Assembly (NCBI GenBank): GCA_907163375.1
Contig: CAJQUW010012692.1
Location: 427,996 to 491,995 of the forward strand
Source of the DNA: Prostheceraeus crozeri
Taxonomy: Eukaryota > Platyhelminthes > Polycladida > Euryleptidae
Length of the DNA: 64,000 bases
Direction of reading: 5' to 3'
This document shows positions 54,903-64,000 of this stretch, in pieces. Every line of letters begins with the position of its first letter. Position 1 is the first letter of the stretch. The notes below the pieces were generated by a model, which was not told the DNA's origin, made no database searches, and saw only the letters and a list, made by a program, of their open reading frames with translations. A program made the position numbers and the translations under genes.

Positions 54903-55162
54903 CAAAGTGACATTCAGGTCATTTCATTTAATCTGTGAATCATACAAGTGACGAACGCACGATCTCTCTCTTTGACTATTATTCTGTCTGATCATATTTC
55001 ATTAAAATGGTAAGTTAAAGATTTCCTCTCTCATCTCCCTCAAACGTGTGACTAATAGCATCTTCCTCAATTTCAGGCATCAACTTCATCACCAACGCCC
55101 TCTCTTCTCGAGGAAAGTTTAGAGTTATTGAGTCAAGGTAGGTTGTAACACTACACTGAGGC

Positions 55163-58100
55163 TTGAACAGAGATGAAAGAATGATTTCTCTTTCAGGTGA
55201 TGTGAGTTCCAGCTCAGGACTCTCGCGGCAAGGCAACGAGTGGGAATGTGCCGACTGCGGACATATGTTTACAAGGAAGCACAGTCTCCTTCGACACATC
55301 AAACAACGTGTGTGTCAACGCAAAGCGGCGTCAATCTCCGGAGGTGAAGTTGATTCTGACGATGACATCTCCTTTCCTTGCGATTTGTGCCCTCTTTCTT
55401 TTGATAGTCACTTTCAGCGATCTTCGCACAGACTTCAACACACGCATGCAAATGATCACTACACCAACGGTACCTCTACCATCTCCCTCATTAATGTTTC
55501 ACATAATAATTTAGTACGCGACTACTGCATGGAGTCCAATACTCAAATAGTAGATTTTCCTGAGTGGCTCCTTCAAAATTCTAACATTATCGAAGCGCTC
55601 TTCAACAATTTAGACAATTTTAGAATGAAGGCGCTCATCTACCTCAAACTAAAATATATTAAGATAGATTTTCAAACGGGTCAAGTGACGGAGAGAATAC
55701 AGTTTCATGTTCCTTCCTCTTCCGCAACCGAAGTTGTAGACTGCGAGTCTTGGCTAAATTTTCACATTCAATGTTTAAAATCAAATGTAGATAAATTCAA
55801 TGAACGCGACAGCGCTCTCATTTTTGATGGTGTGGACTCAGCCATATTCAAAATTTCCCTATTAGAAAGTCATGCAGCTCGAGGCATATTTAAACTACCA
55901 AAAACGTTGTATAATAAGAAAGCTGTCATCAATGTCGATTGTAAATCACAGTGTTTCAAATATGCAGTCCTATCCATCCTTCACTATAATGATATCAACG
56001 CGAATCGAAATCATACCTATAGCTATAGACAGTGGGAGGATGAACTAGACTTTGAAGGTTGTGATAGTAACAACATGAAAATCAAAGATGTAGAAACGTT
56101 CGAAAAACATAATCAGATTAAAATTGTCGTTCACGTGTGGGAGAAGGGGTTGAAGGGTGCCCGCTATAATTCACGTTCAACTTGTTATGAACGTGTAGTC
56201 AACCTCTTATTAGTAAAACAAGATGATAGCGAGGAATGGCACTACTGTGGTATTCCCAAAATCTCTCGCTTGTACACTCACTTGGGGCACTCTAAAAGAG
56301 GTGAACATTTTGTATGCGACCGCTGCATCCGCTCCTTTTGGAGTAAAGATAAATTTGAAACTCACTATGAATGGTGCAAGCGAGGTAAATTACAAATGGA
56401 ACGCATGCCCAAAGATAAAATATTTTCACATAGGGATAATGGTGACGAATTAAGTCCCCTGCGTGTCATTTACGCAGACATAGAATGCTACATTGATGAT
56501 ATCATCCACAAGCCAGCAGCCATATCCTGCTATGAAGTATGGCATGACCACTTTAGGAATAGACAAAACAAAATGCATACTTGGCAAGGTGAAGATTGTA
56601 TTTCAAAATTTCTAGAATTTCTCGATAAAGCTGCTAAATTTCAACAATCATATGATTCCCAATTGCAGCGTAAGTCACTACATATGTCAGATGAAGACAA
56701 ACAGAAATTTGAAAGTTGCACATCCTGTCCTAAATGTCATAAAACGTTTGATGATGATAAAATTAAGAAAGTGCGTGATCATGATCACATCACTGGTAAA
56801 TTTAGAAACGCACTCTGCTCCAAATGTAACTTTTCACTTAGGTTGAGACGTCGTGTACTACCCGTCATTTTCCATAACTTTAAGGGCTATGACAGTCATA
56901 TGCTCATAAAAGGAGGGTTGAGCCAGATGAAATCGTGGCAGTTTAATGTAATAGCACAAACGAGAGAAAAATTCATGGCAATGACAGCAAAAGTACCAGT
57001 AGATAAAACTAAAGAAAATAAGACAGTCTTCTTCGAAATAAAATTTTTAGATTCATTTCAATTCATGTCAGCGTCACTAGCTTCTCTCGTTCGTAATCTC
57101 AAGTTTCTTCCCCATAGTCAAACTTTGAAGAAACACTATCCAAACTTAACGGATGAAATAATCACTCGCAAAGGAGTCTTTCCTTATGCGTATTTTAGCT
57201 CAATGTCTAAACTAAATGAAACAACCCTTCCTTCCATTGACAAATTCAAAAACGATTTGACGGGTGAAGATTGTCCAGTAGAGGACTATGAACATGCTCA
57301 AGAGGCATGGTTAAAATTTAATTGTAAAACGTTTGGCGATTATATGATCGCTTACTTAGAATTAGATGTCATTTTGCTGGCTGATGTCTTTCAGGAGTTT
57401 CGACGAGTGGCATTAGAAGAAGACAAATTAGATCCTGTCCACTTTGTCAGTCTACCAGCCATGTCCTTTAAATCAGCCTTTAAAATGACTGGTGAGACCA
57501 TTCATCTCTTACAAGACCCGGAGATGTATAATATATTTGAGCGCGGAATACGCGGTGGTCTCACATTTGTAAATAAACATCATATAAAATCTGAAACAGT
57601 AGGTGATGATCATATCCACCTAAAGTACTATGACCAAAATAATTTATATGGCAGTTCACTGTCTAAACCACTACCTCATTCCGAGTTTAGTTGGTTAAAT
57701 CAAAATGAGCTTGAGTATTACTCCAACCCTTCAAACATACTGAATATTCCAGATGAAGGTGATTGGGGATATTATTTTGAAGTGGATTTGATTTATCCAA
57801 ATAGTATTAAAAATAAAACTGCTGATTTCCCACTTGCACCTGAATCTGGCGAAGTGACTGAAGATATGTTTTCACCATTCATGTCACAATTTCATAATAA
57901 CTTAACAGAGTGTGGACAGCCAAGGTACAAACCATGCCGCAAACTTTTACTCACCCAATATGATAAGAAAAATTATCTCGTACACTTCTGCATATTAAAA
58001 TTCTATTTAGAAATGGGCATGCTTCTAAAGTCAGTTCACCGCATTATCAAATTTAGACAGAAAGCCTTCCTCAAACCCTACATAGATAGTAACAGTCAAA

Positions 58101-58981
58101 AACGTGCACTCGCCCAAAATAATTTTGAAAAGGATTTTTATAAATATAAGAATAACAGTCTATTCGGAAAGACCATGGAGGATGTTAGAAAACGTATGAA
58201 TTACAAACTAGTCGTTGATGAACAAAAATATCACAAATTGACCTCATCACCTCTTTTCATTGATAGAGACATCATCGATGAGGATCTTGTAGGTGTTAAA
58301 ATGATTAAATCAGAAGTTGAGTTGTGCAAACCCATCTATATTGGGCAAGCCGTTTTAGATTATTCCAAGCTTGAAATGTATCAACTCTTCTACAAAATAT
58401 TAAAACCATGCCCTCTCGTAAAAGAGGTTCGCTTGCTGGGTGGTGATACAGATAGTTTCTTTTTAGGAATTACCACTCAAAAAGATTTAAATTTTAATGA
58501 AGTAGGCAAGTCATTAGAAAAATATTTCGACACATCTAACTACAATCCCACTCATCCACTCTATTCCATACAGAATAAAGCCAAACTTGGTTGTTTTAAG
58601 GATGAAACAGCAGGAAAGGAAATAGATGAAATGATTCTCCTCCGTCCTAAAATGTATTCCATGAAACTAAAAGAATGTGCAGATAGTATTAAGCGTGCTA
58701 AAGGTATATCAAAATCCATTGTTCATAAAATGAAACATCGGTCCTATAAGAAGGCCTATAAAAATAAAACTATAACGTTTGTCAATATGACAATCTTAAA
58801 ATCTCAAGTTCATACTGTGAAAACGTACACATTTAAGAAACGAGCACTTTCAGCATGGGAGGATAAGAGGTGTTGGATAGGACATAACACATCTCTTCCA
58901 CATGGACATCCTGACACAAACATACCTCCACCCAAAAGAATAAAACTCACGCTACCACATTCAGGAGATGTATTGACATAA
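55163..58981 (+). CDS. Polinton-type protein-primed DNA polymerase B
   Basis: This enzyme copies the element's DNA from a protein primer. In order it shows two C2H2 fingers (CADCGHMFTRKHSLLRHIK near residue 30, CDLCPLSF near 73), a domain typical of Polinton polymerases (INVDCKSQCFKYAVLSILHY), and a third finger near 390. Exonuclease motifs are YADIECY (about 436), FHNFKGYD (about 568) and YLELDVILLADVF (about 730). Polymerase motifs are YDQNNLYG (A, about 821), KYKNNSLFGKT (B, about 992) and GGDTDSFF (C, about 1092). Length (about 1270) is normal. The frame is open throughout and looks whole. The first in-frame ATG is at 55181, but a spliced start further left is likely. Confidence 0.95.
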   Translation: MNRDERMISLSGDVSSSSGLSRQGNEWECADCGHMFTRKHSLLRHIKQRVCQRKAASISGGEVDSDDDISFPCDLCPLSFDSHFQRSSHRLQHTHANDHYTNGTSTISLINVSHNNLVRDYCMESNTQIVDFPEWLLQNSNIIEALFNNLDNFRMKALIYLKLKYIKIDFQTGQVTERIQFHVPSSSATEVVDCESWLNFHIQCLKSNVDKFNERDSALIFDGVDSAIFKISLLESHAARGIFKLPKTLYNKKAVINVDCKSQCFKYAVLSILHYNDINANRNHTYSYRQWEDELDFEGCDSNNMKIKDVETFEKHNQIKIVVHVWEKGLKGARYNSRSTCYERVVNLLLVKQDDSEEWHYCGIPKISRLYTHLGHSKRGEHFVCDRCIRSFWSKDKFETHYEWCKRGKLQMERMPKDKIFSHRDNGDELSPLRVIYADIECYIDDIIHKPAAISCYEVWHDHFRNRQNKMHTWQGEDCISKFLEFLDKAAKFQQSYDSQLQRKSLHMSDEDKQKFESCTSCPKCHKTFDDDKIKKVRDHDHITGKFRNALCSKCNFSLRLRRRVLPVIFHNFKGYDSHMLIKGGLSQMKSWQFNVIAQTREKFMAMTAKVPVDKTKENKTVFFEIKFLDSFQFMSASLASLVRNLKFLPHSQTLKKHYPNLTDEIITRKGVFPYAYFSSMSKLNETTLPSIDKFKNDLTGEDCPVEDYEHAQEAWLKFNCKTFGDYMIAYLELDVILLADVFQEFRRVALEEDKLDPVHFVSLPAMSFKSAFKMTGETIHLLQDPEMYNIFERGIRGGLTFVNKHHIKSETVGDDHIHLKYYDQNNLYGSSLSKPLPHSEFSWLNQNELEYYSNPSNILNIPDEGDWGYYFEVDLIYPNSIKNKTADFPLAPESGEVTEDMFSPFMSQFHNNLTECGQPRYKPCRKLLLTQYDKKNYLVHFCILKFYLEMGMLLKSVHRIIKFRQKAFLKPYIDSNSQKRALAQNNFEKDFYKYKNNSLFGKTMEDVRKRMNYKLVVDEQKYHKLTSSPLFIDRDIIDEDLVGVKMIKSEVELCKPIYIGQAVLDYSKLEMYQLFYKILKPCPLVKEVRLLGGDTDSFFLGITTQKDLNFNEVGKSLEKYFDTSNYNPTHPLYSIQNKAKLGCFKDETAGKEIDEMILLRPKMYSMKLKECADSIKRAKGISKSIVHKMKHRSYKKAYKNKTITFVNMTILKSQVHTVKTYTFKKRALSAWEDKRCWIGHNTSLPHGHPDTNIPPPKRIKLTLPHSGDVLT

Positions 58982-59160
58982 TCAACTTTAACTCAGTATT
59001 TTGATGTTGCTTTTTGTAGATATACATGGTTGTTTTATGTATCGCATGAGATCGTTTCTTCCTTGTGAATATATGCCTACAGTCAGCCCATTCCCCCTAT
59101 ATCTGTGAAAAGACTTTTTCATATACATATTTTTATTTCAATAAACATATCACAATGACT

Positions 59161-60711
59161 TCACTTTGTTTTCCGAAACACTAAAGTTACGAGGGATTTA
59201 GTATCTTTCACATGGATGCACTCTTGTAAACCATTGGTAATTTTGATAGCAATAGAGGGTATAGTTTGTTTGATGACGGGATGATAGAAAATAGATTCAA
59301 ACATCTTCTCGACTATTCCATATGAAGCGTCTTTATCATGAATGAAATCACGTAAAATGTATTCTTTTTTCTCACCAACAGAAATAGGTAGAATCAAATC
59401 ACTTTGAATGTAAAGGTGCTGTTCATGTTTATCAAGTGTCATTGGTGTTTCTATACCAATCGTATGCGCAGCAGCAAACACAGTTTGTAGCATTGAAAAA
59501 CCAAAGAGTTTTTTCAAATTTTTACTCAATTGACATTGAATGTCATCACCCAGTCTCAGAACAACGCGTTGATTTTCAATTGAAAACGAAATGTGGTGTG
59601 TCTTTACATCATATTTACTTTTCATCACATGCTTCAACTTCTGTTGTATATAAGGATTTACTACATGAATGAAGCTTTCAACTGTATGATATAGACGCGG
59701 CATTATATTGATAGCAACTTTAGATTCTTCATAAGACTGGTAAATTTTCTTGATGCGATCACCATAGATGTCCACCCACCATTCATCATTAACTGAATCA
59801 GCTTTAGTGTGATATTCATGAGAAGCATACACCACACCGCTTCCAATAATAGGTGTATAATGTCTTACAAAATGACGCAAGGTTGGAGAGAAATAAACTG
59901 TAAGTTTGTCATTATATTTCTGAATAACCAACTTATTTTTGTCCGCCATAATTTTCTCTCCATACTTCTTACCCACAGTCTCATTCCATCGTTTTACTAA
60001 CTCAATAAGTGATAAAGGTTGAACACCACGCTTTTTCAAAATGATGCGTTCTTCGCATTCTACAACATCTTCATCAAATATTTTAAATCTATAATGAAAT
60101 TTGTTGATTCGATTTGAATAAACTTTTTTAACATTTGCAGTAGCAATTGACGTTAGATGTAGTCCATGACCAAAACCAAGATGTGGATAGAATTCACTAT
60201 CCAACCTCAGCGTAAGACCTTTAGTAAAAGAATGAAAGCGGAGGAACTGTCTCCCACTCCAACGATAGATAGTAAACTCATAAGCTTTCTGATTTTTATT
60301 CTTCATGATGGAAGTATTACCACTGTTGAATGCCTTAATAATTTTCTCATTCCCAAATGGTTCATAAGAATCTGATTTTATCTGAATCCATTCATAGTTC
60401 CACTTTCCATCTGATGTTAAATTGTATGGGAACTGAAATGCATTATTCATCGTTATTCCATCATGGGTGCGAGGAGTCAATATCATTTCTTCCAAATCAT
60501 TCACATTCTGAATATTGCTATCATAGCAAATACTAGAAACGCCAACCTCCCATTCACCTTCTAAATGCAGTGGCCGATTTAATTCTACTCGATAGTCTGA
60601 TGGTTTATTTTTGGGAAATTTATTCATAGAAGCATTACTGGGCAAGTAGATTAGAAACGAGTCCTTATTTTCACTTTCCATATTATTCACATTGGAAAAA
60701 TATATTAGCAT
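59161..60711 (-). CDS. Polinton-associated protein with WEVGV motif, probably structural
   Basis: A 516-residue protein. After a short leader it reads LPSNASMNKFPKN and then EGEWEVGVSSI, a pattern I know from uncharacterised proteins that accompany Polinton-like elements in invertebrates; I believe they are virion components but cannot prove it. A second possible start is at about 60681. There are no membrane segments, and the body is beta-rich in composition. It is convergent with the polymerase gene, with about 180 bases between stops that hold a poly(A)-like aataaa. The same WEVGV block occurs in the protein at 61464-62117, so the two are paralogous at least at the N-terminus. Confidence 0.7.
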   Translation of the reverse strand: MLIYFSNVNNMESENKDSFLIYLPSNASMNKFPKNKPSDYRVELNRPLHLEGEWEVGVSSICYDSNIQNVNDLEEMILTPRTHDGITMNNAFQFPYNLTSDGKWNYEWIQIKSDSYEPFGNEKIIKAFNSGNTSIMKNKNQKAYEFTIYRWSGRQFLRFHSFTKGLTLRLDSEFYPHLGFGHGLHLTSIATANVKKVYSNRINKFHYRFKIFDEDVVECEERIILKKRGVQPLSLIELVKRWNETVGKKYGEKIMADKNKLVIQKYNDKLTVYFSPTLRHFVRHYTPIIGSGVVYASHEYHTKADSVNDEWWVDIYGDRIKKIYQSYEESKVAINIMPRLYHTVESFIHVVNPYIQQKLKHVMKSKYDVKTHHISFSIENQRVVLRLGDDIQCQLSKNLKKLFGFSMLQTVFAAAHTIGIETPMTLDKHEQHLYIQSDLILPISVGEKKEYILRDFIHDKDASYGIVEKMFESIFYHPVIKQTIPSIAIKITNGLQECIHVKDTKSLVTLVFRKTK

Positions 60712-60720
60712 ACGTTTGCA

Positions 60721-61476
60721 TTAACTCTTCATTCGGAAATGGAGTGTGATACTTGTCACAGCATCTTTATGAAAAGGGATCAACGCATCAGCATCGTCAT
60801 AAATGGCAATATCAATTTGTGGGATGTAGTTTGATTTCAGCTTTGTATAATGCACTTTCTTGAAAGTATGCTCAGATAAAATACTGCAGCTTTTTGGCTG
60901 GTATGGTATCATTGCTAGCAATGGAGCTTCAACATCTCCCACACGTACATCTTCACCAATATTGGAATATATCTGAAAATAGTTAATACGACGCGATAGC
61001 GACATGTCTGCGCTAGCTTTGGTTACAGTACCACTTTTAAAGATATTTTGATCAAAACCCAAAATGTCCATTAGAGTTTTATCCATAATTAGTTCAATAC
61101 CTTTTCCACTTATAGTGAGAGACAAAGTACCTTCTTTTTCAGAAAATGAAATATGTTGGTCATTAATCACTTCATTTAAATAATCTACAACCAATTTAAC
61201 CGAAGTAATAATGCGAGGCATCAACACTCTTGTTTCATGTAAGATACCACCTAAAGGCTCTACACACTTTCTGTATAAAGATACGGTCCATTCTGTATCA
61301 AATTGATTTGACCTTTCACATGGTAAATGTTGCATATCAGATTTTCCATGAACAGCTGCAGAACGATGTCGTAAGAACTGATGAAAATCTTTTGAACAAA
61401 CTAATACTAGATCATCATCATTTAATTTGCTTATTGCAATATGATTAGATGATTTGATATAAGTCAATGTTGCCAC
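60721..61476 (-). CDS. Polinton-associated protein, 251 residues
   Basis: Reads MATLTYIKSSNHIAISKLND at the start and ends with IDIAIYDDADALIPF...TLHFRMKS. The closing pattern (a block around YFQIYSNIGEDVRVGDVEAP, then a final beta-rich LHFR segment) is like the C-terminal region of the same uncharacterised protein group as its neighbours. It sits between the two WEVGV proteins on the same strand with almost no spacing, so the three are probably co-transcribed. Function not known. Confidence 0.65.
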   Translation of the reverse strand: MATLTYIKSSNHIAISKLNDDDLVLVCSKDFHQFLRHRSAAVHGKSDMQHLPCERSNQFDTEWTVSLYRKCVEPLGGILHETRVLMPRIITSVKLVVDYLNEVINDQHISFSEKEGTLSLTISGKGIELIMDKTLMDILGFDQNIFKSGTVTKASADMSLSRRINYFQIYSNIGEDVRVGDVEAPLLAMIPYQPKSCSILSEHTFKKVHYTKLKSNYIPQIDIAIYDDADALIPFHKDAVTSITLHFRMKS

Positions 61477-62117
61477 TTGTTACCATCAACTCGAAGGAGA
61501 TAATTAAATTTCTTCAATAATGTTTCAGGAGTCATGTTTGTCTTTCTTGGCTTAATCACAATCTTCTTCACCAACGTCTTCTCATTTCTTGGAATAAGAT
61601 CTACATAATAAGCTTCCTCTCGATATATTAACTGTTTATGGCCACTTATGTGGTAATTAACGTTAAAATTATCATAGCTTGTCAAGGCGCTAGCGAGGTA
61701 ACCTAAATCATTTCTTAAACTTGGACTTAAACCAACAATCCAATCTTTCTCAACTACATGATGTACATAATTATAATCATCATTGTGCGGAGTAAATTGG
61801 ACAATATGTTTACTCGCTTTATTCAAGAAATCATATATAAACTTTTTACATGATAAGAGATCTTTCTTTGGCCACTGTGGAATGTATACTCGGCACCCCT
61901 TTTCACATTGATAAGCAGCTGTACGCCTCATATTAATAGTCATCACCTCATGATCAAAAGTATAGACACAGTTGCTATAAACAAGTTGAGTGACACCCAC
62001 TTCCCAATTCCCATTTAGCTGTTGTGCATGATCAATGGGAGTAGAAAAGAGTGCAGCTCGATTACTAGTAAATCTCTTTGTAGCCGCATTGCTAAGCAAA
62101 ATATGATAAAACGACAT
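61464..62117 (-). CDS. Polinton-associated protein with WEVGV motif, second copy
   Basis: The likely start is MSFYHILLSNAATKRFTSNR; a frame extension to 62219 lacks an ATG at its start. NGNWEVGVTQLVYSN aligns with EGEWEVGVSSICYDS of the 59161-60711 protein. It resembles only the N-terminal part of that group. It overlaps the next minus-strand frame by about 13 bases. A structural role is inferred from family context only. Confidence 0.65.
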   Translation of the reverse strand: MSFYHILLSNAATKRFTSNRAALFSTPIDHAQQLNGNWEVGVTQLVYSNCVYTFDHEVMTINMRRTAAYQCEKGCRVYIPQWPKKDLLSCKKFIYDFLNKASKHIVQFTPHNDDYNYVHHVVEKDWIVGLSPSLRNDLGYLASALTSYDNFNVNYHISGHKQLIYREEAYYVDLIPRNEKTLVKKIVIKPRKTNMTPETLLKKFNYLLRVDGNKWQH

Positions 62118-62150
62118 TTTTATATTGCTAATCTGCAACTTGCATAACAT

Positions 62151-62510
62151 CATGAAGACTTGGATTTTGGACTCTCTACAATATATCAGAGTTGATCGTG
62201 ATGGACACGTACATTTCAAAAATTCTCATGTCATACATCAAGAGGAATTACATTAACATGGCGACAATTTGTCAACCTCAATGATATCATGAGGGATTTG
62301 GAATATTTTGAAACATTAAGATTCATCTCCTTGGGTGATCAAGTTTGGCTTCAACATTACAGAAATGAAATTCAAATCTACCATTCTCATTCCGCAAACT
62401 GTTTCTCATTTCGCAAATACAATTGGGAGAAGTATAGAAGATATATACATCGCTCCATCATGACATTTATTCGTCGTGAGTTCATCGCCCTACTACTATG
62501 CAAATCTTAA
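62151..62510 (+). pseudogene. degraded paralogue of the 62533 gene
   Basis: The region resembles the first 110 residues of the gene at 62533: both contain a RDLEYFETLR/KDLKYFYMKR block, an IWLR/VWLQ block, YHS, and a WEKYRRYIHRSI/WEKYKRKVHRSI block. It looks interrupted. This is a tandem duplication inside the element. Function unknown. Confidence 0.55.
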
Positions 62511-62532
62511 TCAGACATGACTACCACACATC

Positions 62533-63183
62533 ATGAGTTGGAAATTAGATTCCCTACAACGTATTGAAACGGATCATGATCGAAACGTCTATTTCAAAGA
62601 TTCAACTGGAAATGTGAGAAGAGAGTTTGCTTTATCTTATCGTCATTTTCAATCTCTACATCATATCATGAAGGACTTGAAATACTTCTATATGAAAAGA
62701 CATTCACGTATTGGAAATCGCATCTGGCTGCGCGTCAACAATCGGCGAATTCAACTCTATCATTCCCAACTTCATACTAACTTCACATTTCATCAAGGTA
62801 GTTGGGAAAAGTATAAAAGGAAGGTACATCGCTCAATTTACTCATTCTTTCATCATGAAGCGCCATCACTACACCATCGTCAACATTCTCCGTCGCTTCA
62901 GACTCTACACCAAAATCGATCTCACAACATTACACCAACAGCTTCCAAACAGCAAGTATTACCCGGGCCGTCCTCAAATGTTAGTGGTGAAGATGAACAA
63001 TTCACGGAATCTTCAACTCTTCCCAAATGGGACTGTACAGATTCTCGGCGCCCTTTCTCATTCATCGGCGCAGTCAATGCGCTTAGAGCTACAAAGACTA
63101 CTACGTCGGATATGGAAGAGGGAGAGGTGTGTGATGTCGAATCTGACTGTGGACAATATGGTGATCTCTACTCAATTGAGTGA
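62533..63183 (+). CDS. element gene, basic protein, unknown, overlaps the TBP-like gene
   Basis: Starts MSWKLDSLQRIETDHDRNVY. The first 110 residues (Arg/His/Tyr-rich, with KDLKYF and SWEKYKRKVHRSIYSFFHHE) are duplicated at 62151-62510 and so are probably real. The later part is low-complexity Ser/Thr-rich and lies over the TBP-like frame, so it may be an antitype of that gene rather than protein. No known domain. Confidence 0.55.
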   Translation: MSWKLDSLQRIETDHDRNVYFKDSTGNVRREFALSYRHFQSLHHIMKDLKYFYMKRHSRIGNRIWLRVNNRRIQLYHSQLHTNFTFHQGSWEKYKRKVHRSIYSFFHHEAPSLHHRQHSPSLQTLHQNRSHNITPTASKQQVLPGPSSNVSGEDEQFTESSTLPKWDCTDSRRPFSFIGAVNALRATKTTTSDMEEGEVCDVESDCGQYGDLYSIE

Positions 63184-63400
63184 CAGTCTATCATTTTTGA
63201 AGATTCGTACCAGCAGTTACAGTTTGTGTTATGAACCCGATCTTTTTCCTGCAGCTCTCATTAGTTGTTGGTTACCTGTGCATGTGGCAATCTTTCATAA
63301 TAGTAAAGTGATCATTACTGGACTAAAATCTCATGTACAAGCAAATATGATCCTAGACTATCTCATTGAGTATGTACGTACCCAGCGGATTGTAAAATAA
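62855..63400 (+). CDS. TATA-binding-protein (TBP)-like protein
   Basis: TBP binds the TATA box minor groove with a saddle made of two similar halves. The 181-residue frame starts MKRHHYTIVNILRRFRLYTK, the length of a bare TBP core (about 180). The first half has IVNI, IDLTTL, LPNSKYYPGRPQMLVVKM, LQLFPNGTVQILGA. The second half has VDNMVISTQL, CYEPDLFPAALI, VAIFHNSKVIITGLKS. These match the order in TBP: IVNIV, LDL, NAEYNPKRFAAVIMR, ALIFSSGKMVCTGAK, then IQNMV, YEPELFPGLIY and LIFVSGKVVLTGAK. The sequence is strongly diverged from host-type TBP. It lies among element genes, and element genes have TATA boxes. Alternatives are few: no other common fold has this double pattern. Confidence 0.82.
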   Translation: MKRHHYTIVNILRRFRLYTKIDLTTLHQQLPNSKYYPGRPQMLVVKMNNSRNLQLFPNGTVQILGALSHSSAQSMRLELQRLLRRIWKRERCVMSNLTVDNMVISTQLSDSLSFLKIRTSSYSLCYEPDLFPAALISCWLPVHVAIFHNSKVIITGLKSHVQANMILDYLIEYVRTQRIVK

Positions 63401-63479
63401 AAAACAATTTTTTCAACATGATGTTTTTATTTCCAAATCATGATAGAACTTACAAATCATTTTTTCATTAGAGGATGGA

Positions 63480-63895
63480 TTACATGAAAAGGTTTTTGAA
63501 TAACAGATGCAAATCGAGAATACATGTAAACCGTCTTAAGATGAAGTACAGTACAAAAGCACCACACGTTGATGAAAGTGGATGTTGTAGTATGCGTTCA
63601 TTTCGCTGATATTGACGCGTATGTTTTCTCAACCACTGCTGTGTTGGTATATTTGGAGGTTGAGCAAGAGAGTCAAATAGTTCACCACGTCGGTCTTCTC
63701 CAATAAAGATCGCTTTCCAATGCTCCACCGCCTAAATTTGTGAATGAGTGTTTAGCACAATAAAGATGGGATAGTGATTTACTGCAGGTGGTAAGGTATC
63801 GAGTGAATAGACATTATCGAAAGCTTTCAACGTCGCTTCGTCTGCATTACGCTGCACTTTAGTCTTAATATCGTCAGCAGTCAACCAACTCATTA
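63480..63895 (-). CDS. adenain-type cysteine protease
   Basis: Polinton and adenovirus proteases of this group mature virion proteins. On the minus strand the C-terminal part reads EHWKAIFIGEDRRGELFDSL with the catalytic His and the Asp of the FDS block, then LQHPLSSTCGAFVLYFILRR with the catalytic Cys in STCG. The part to the right (63895-63745) fits the N-terminal region of the family (TLKAFDNVYSLDTLPPAVNH, then YPIFIVL). The combined size is normal, though the gene looks interrupted. It sits on the minus strand, convergent with the TBP-like gene. Confidence 0.8.
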
Positions 63896-64000
63896 ACGAT
63901 TATACTGAAGAATCACGTCACGATACTTTGTAATTTCAATATTTGAATCGAAAACTGCATAAATTAATACATTGATCGTCTCAGGTAGTGTTCTTTTGAA
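63896..64000. other. edge of window inside the element
   Basis: Too short to assign; probably the promoter of the minus-strand protease gene. Confidence 0.4.

Larger units (their letters stand above)
49600..64000. mobile_element. Polinton/adintovirus-like element, left part (fossil)
   Basis: A protein-primed DNA polymerase B of the Polinton type (55163-58981), an adenain-like protease (63480-63895) and several proteins of the kind found with them lie together. Genes run on both strands with short spacers. The left part (49.6-54.3 kb) is made of repeated modules, TATA boxes and ribozymes. Neither end can be fixed: I see no terminal inverted repeat pair, and the right end, integrase and packaging ATPase lie beyond the window. 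The polymerase looks whole; about two or three other genes look interrupted. The open polymerase suggests a fairly young insertion. Confidence 0.85.

Noticed and set aside
61464-62219. N-terminal extension of the WEVGV protein up to 62219
   Set aside because: The extra 34 codons lack an ATG at the start and overlap the opposing gene; the ATG at 62117 gives the family-like N-terminus.

Overview
The window is animal genomic DNA: AT-rich, with long introns, GT-AG splice sites, animal-type transposons and one conserved kinase gene split into small exons. Parts of the kinase protein read closest to protostome versions as I remember them. I cannot name the species; a non-insect invertebrate is the safest statement.

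Positions 1-39088 hold the 3' part of one host gene on the + strand. It is an orthologue of the MAP4K4/TNIK/MINK1 (fly Misshapen, worm MIG-15) Ste20 kinases. Ten exons at 6611-39088 join into one open frame of 2022 bases. They encode the acidic, proline-rich linker and the complete C-terminal CNH domain. The kinase domain would lie left of the window. A 39-base in-frame microexon (28701-28739) may insert 13 residues into the CNH domain. The introns carry a Tc1-like transposon (7801-9198), several LINE remnants, two tRNA-type SINEs and simple repeats. One LINE remnant (15600-17170) is extraordinary: 668 bases of its + strand contain one cytosine, and next to it lies a stretch almost without guanine.

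Positions 39089-49600 look gene-free apart from mobile DNA. They hold a palindromic MITE with TA target duplications (41680-42113), a foldback repeat (44974-45959), a LINE remnant, a second and uninterrupted Tc1-like transposon (46409-47797), and an array of about 296-base repeats, each starting with a run of C, that ends in an inverted copy.

From about 49.6 kb to the right edge lies a Polinton/adintovirus-like element, treated here as a genomic fossil. It has a protein-primed family B DNA polymerase, an adenain-type protease, a set of proteins sharing a WEVGV motif, several small unknown genes and a protein with both halves of a TATA-binding-protein fold. Its left part is built from repeated modules. 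Three of these modules contain a 69-base sequence that fits the hepatitis delta virus (HDV) ribozyme fold pair by pair, each placed after a small gene. TATA boxes precede several of the genes. A TBP-like protein, TATA promoters, self-cleaving ribozymes and CTAT-loop hairpins together suggest an element with its own transcription and RNA-processing kit. This is the most novel system in the window. Its right end and any integrase or packaging ATPase lie outside the window.
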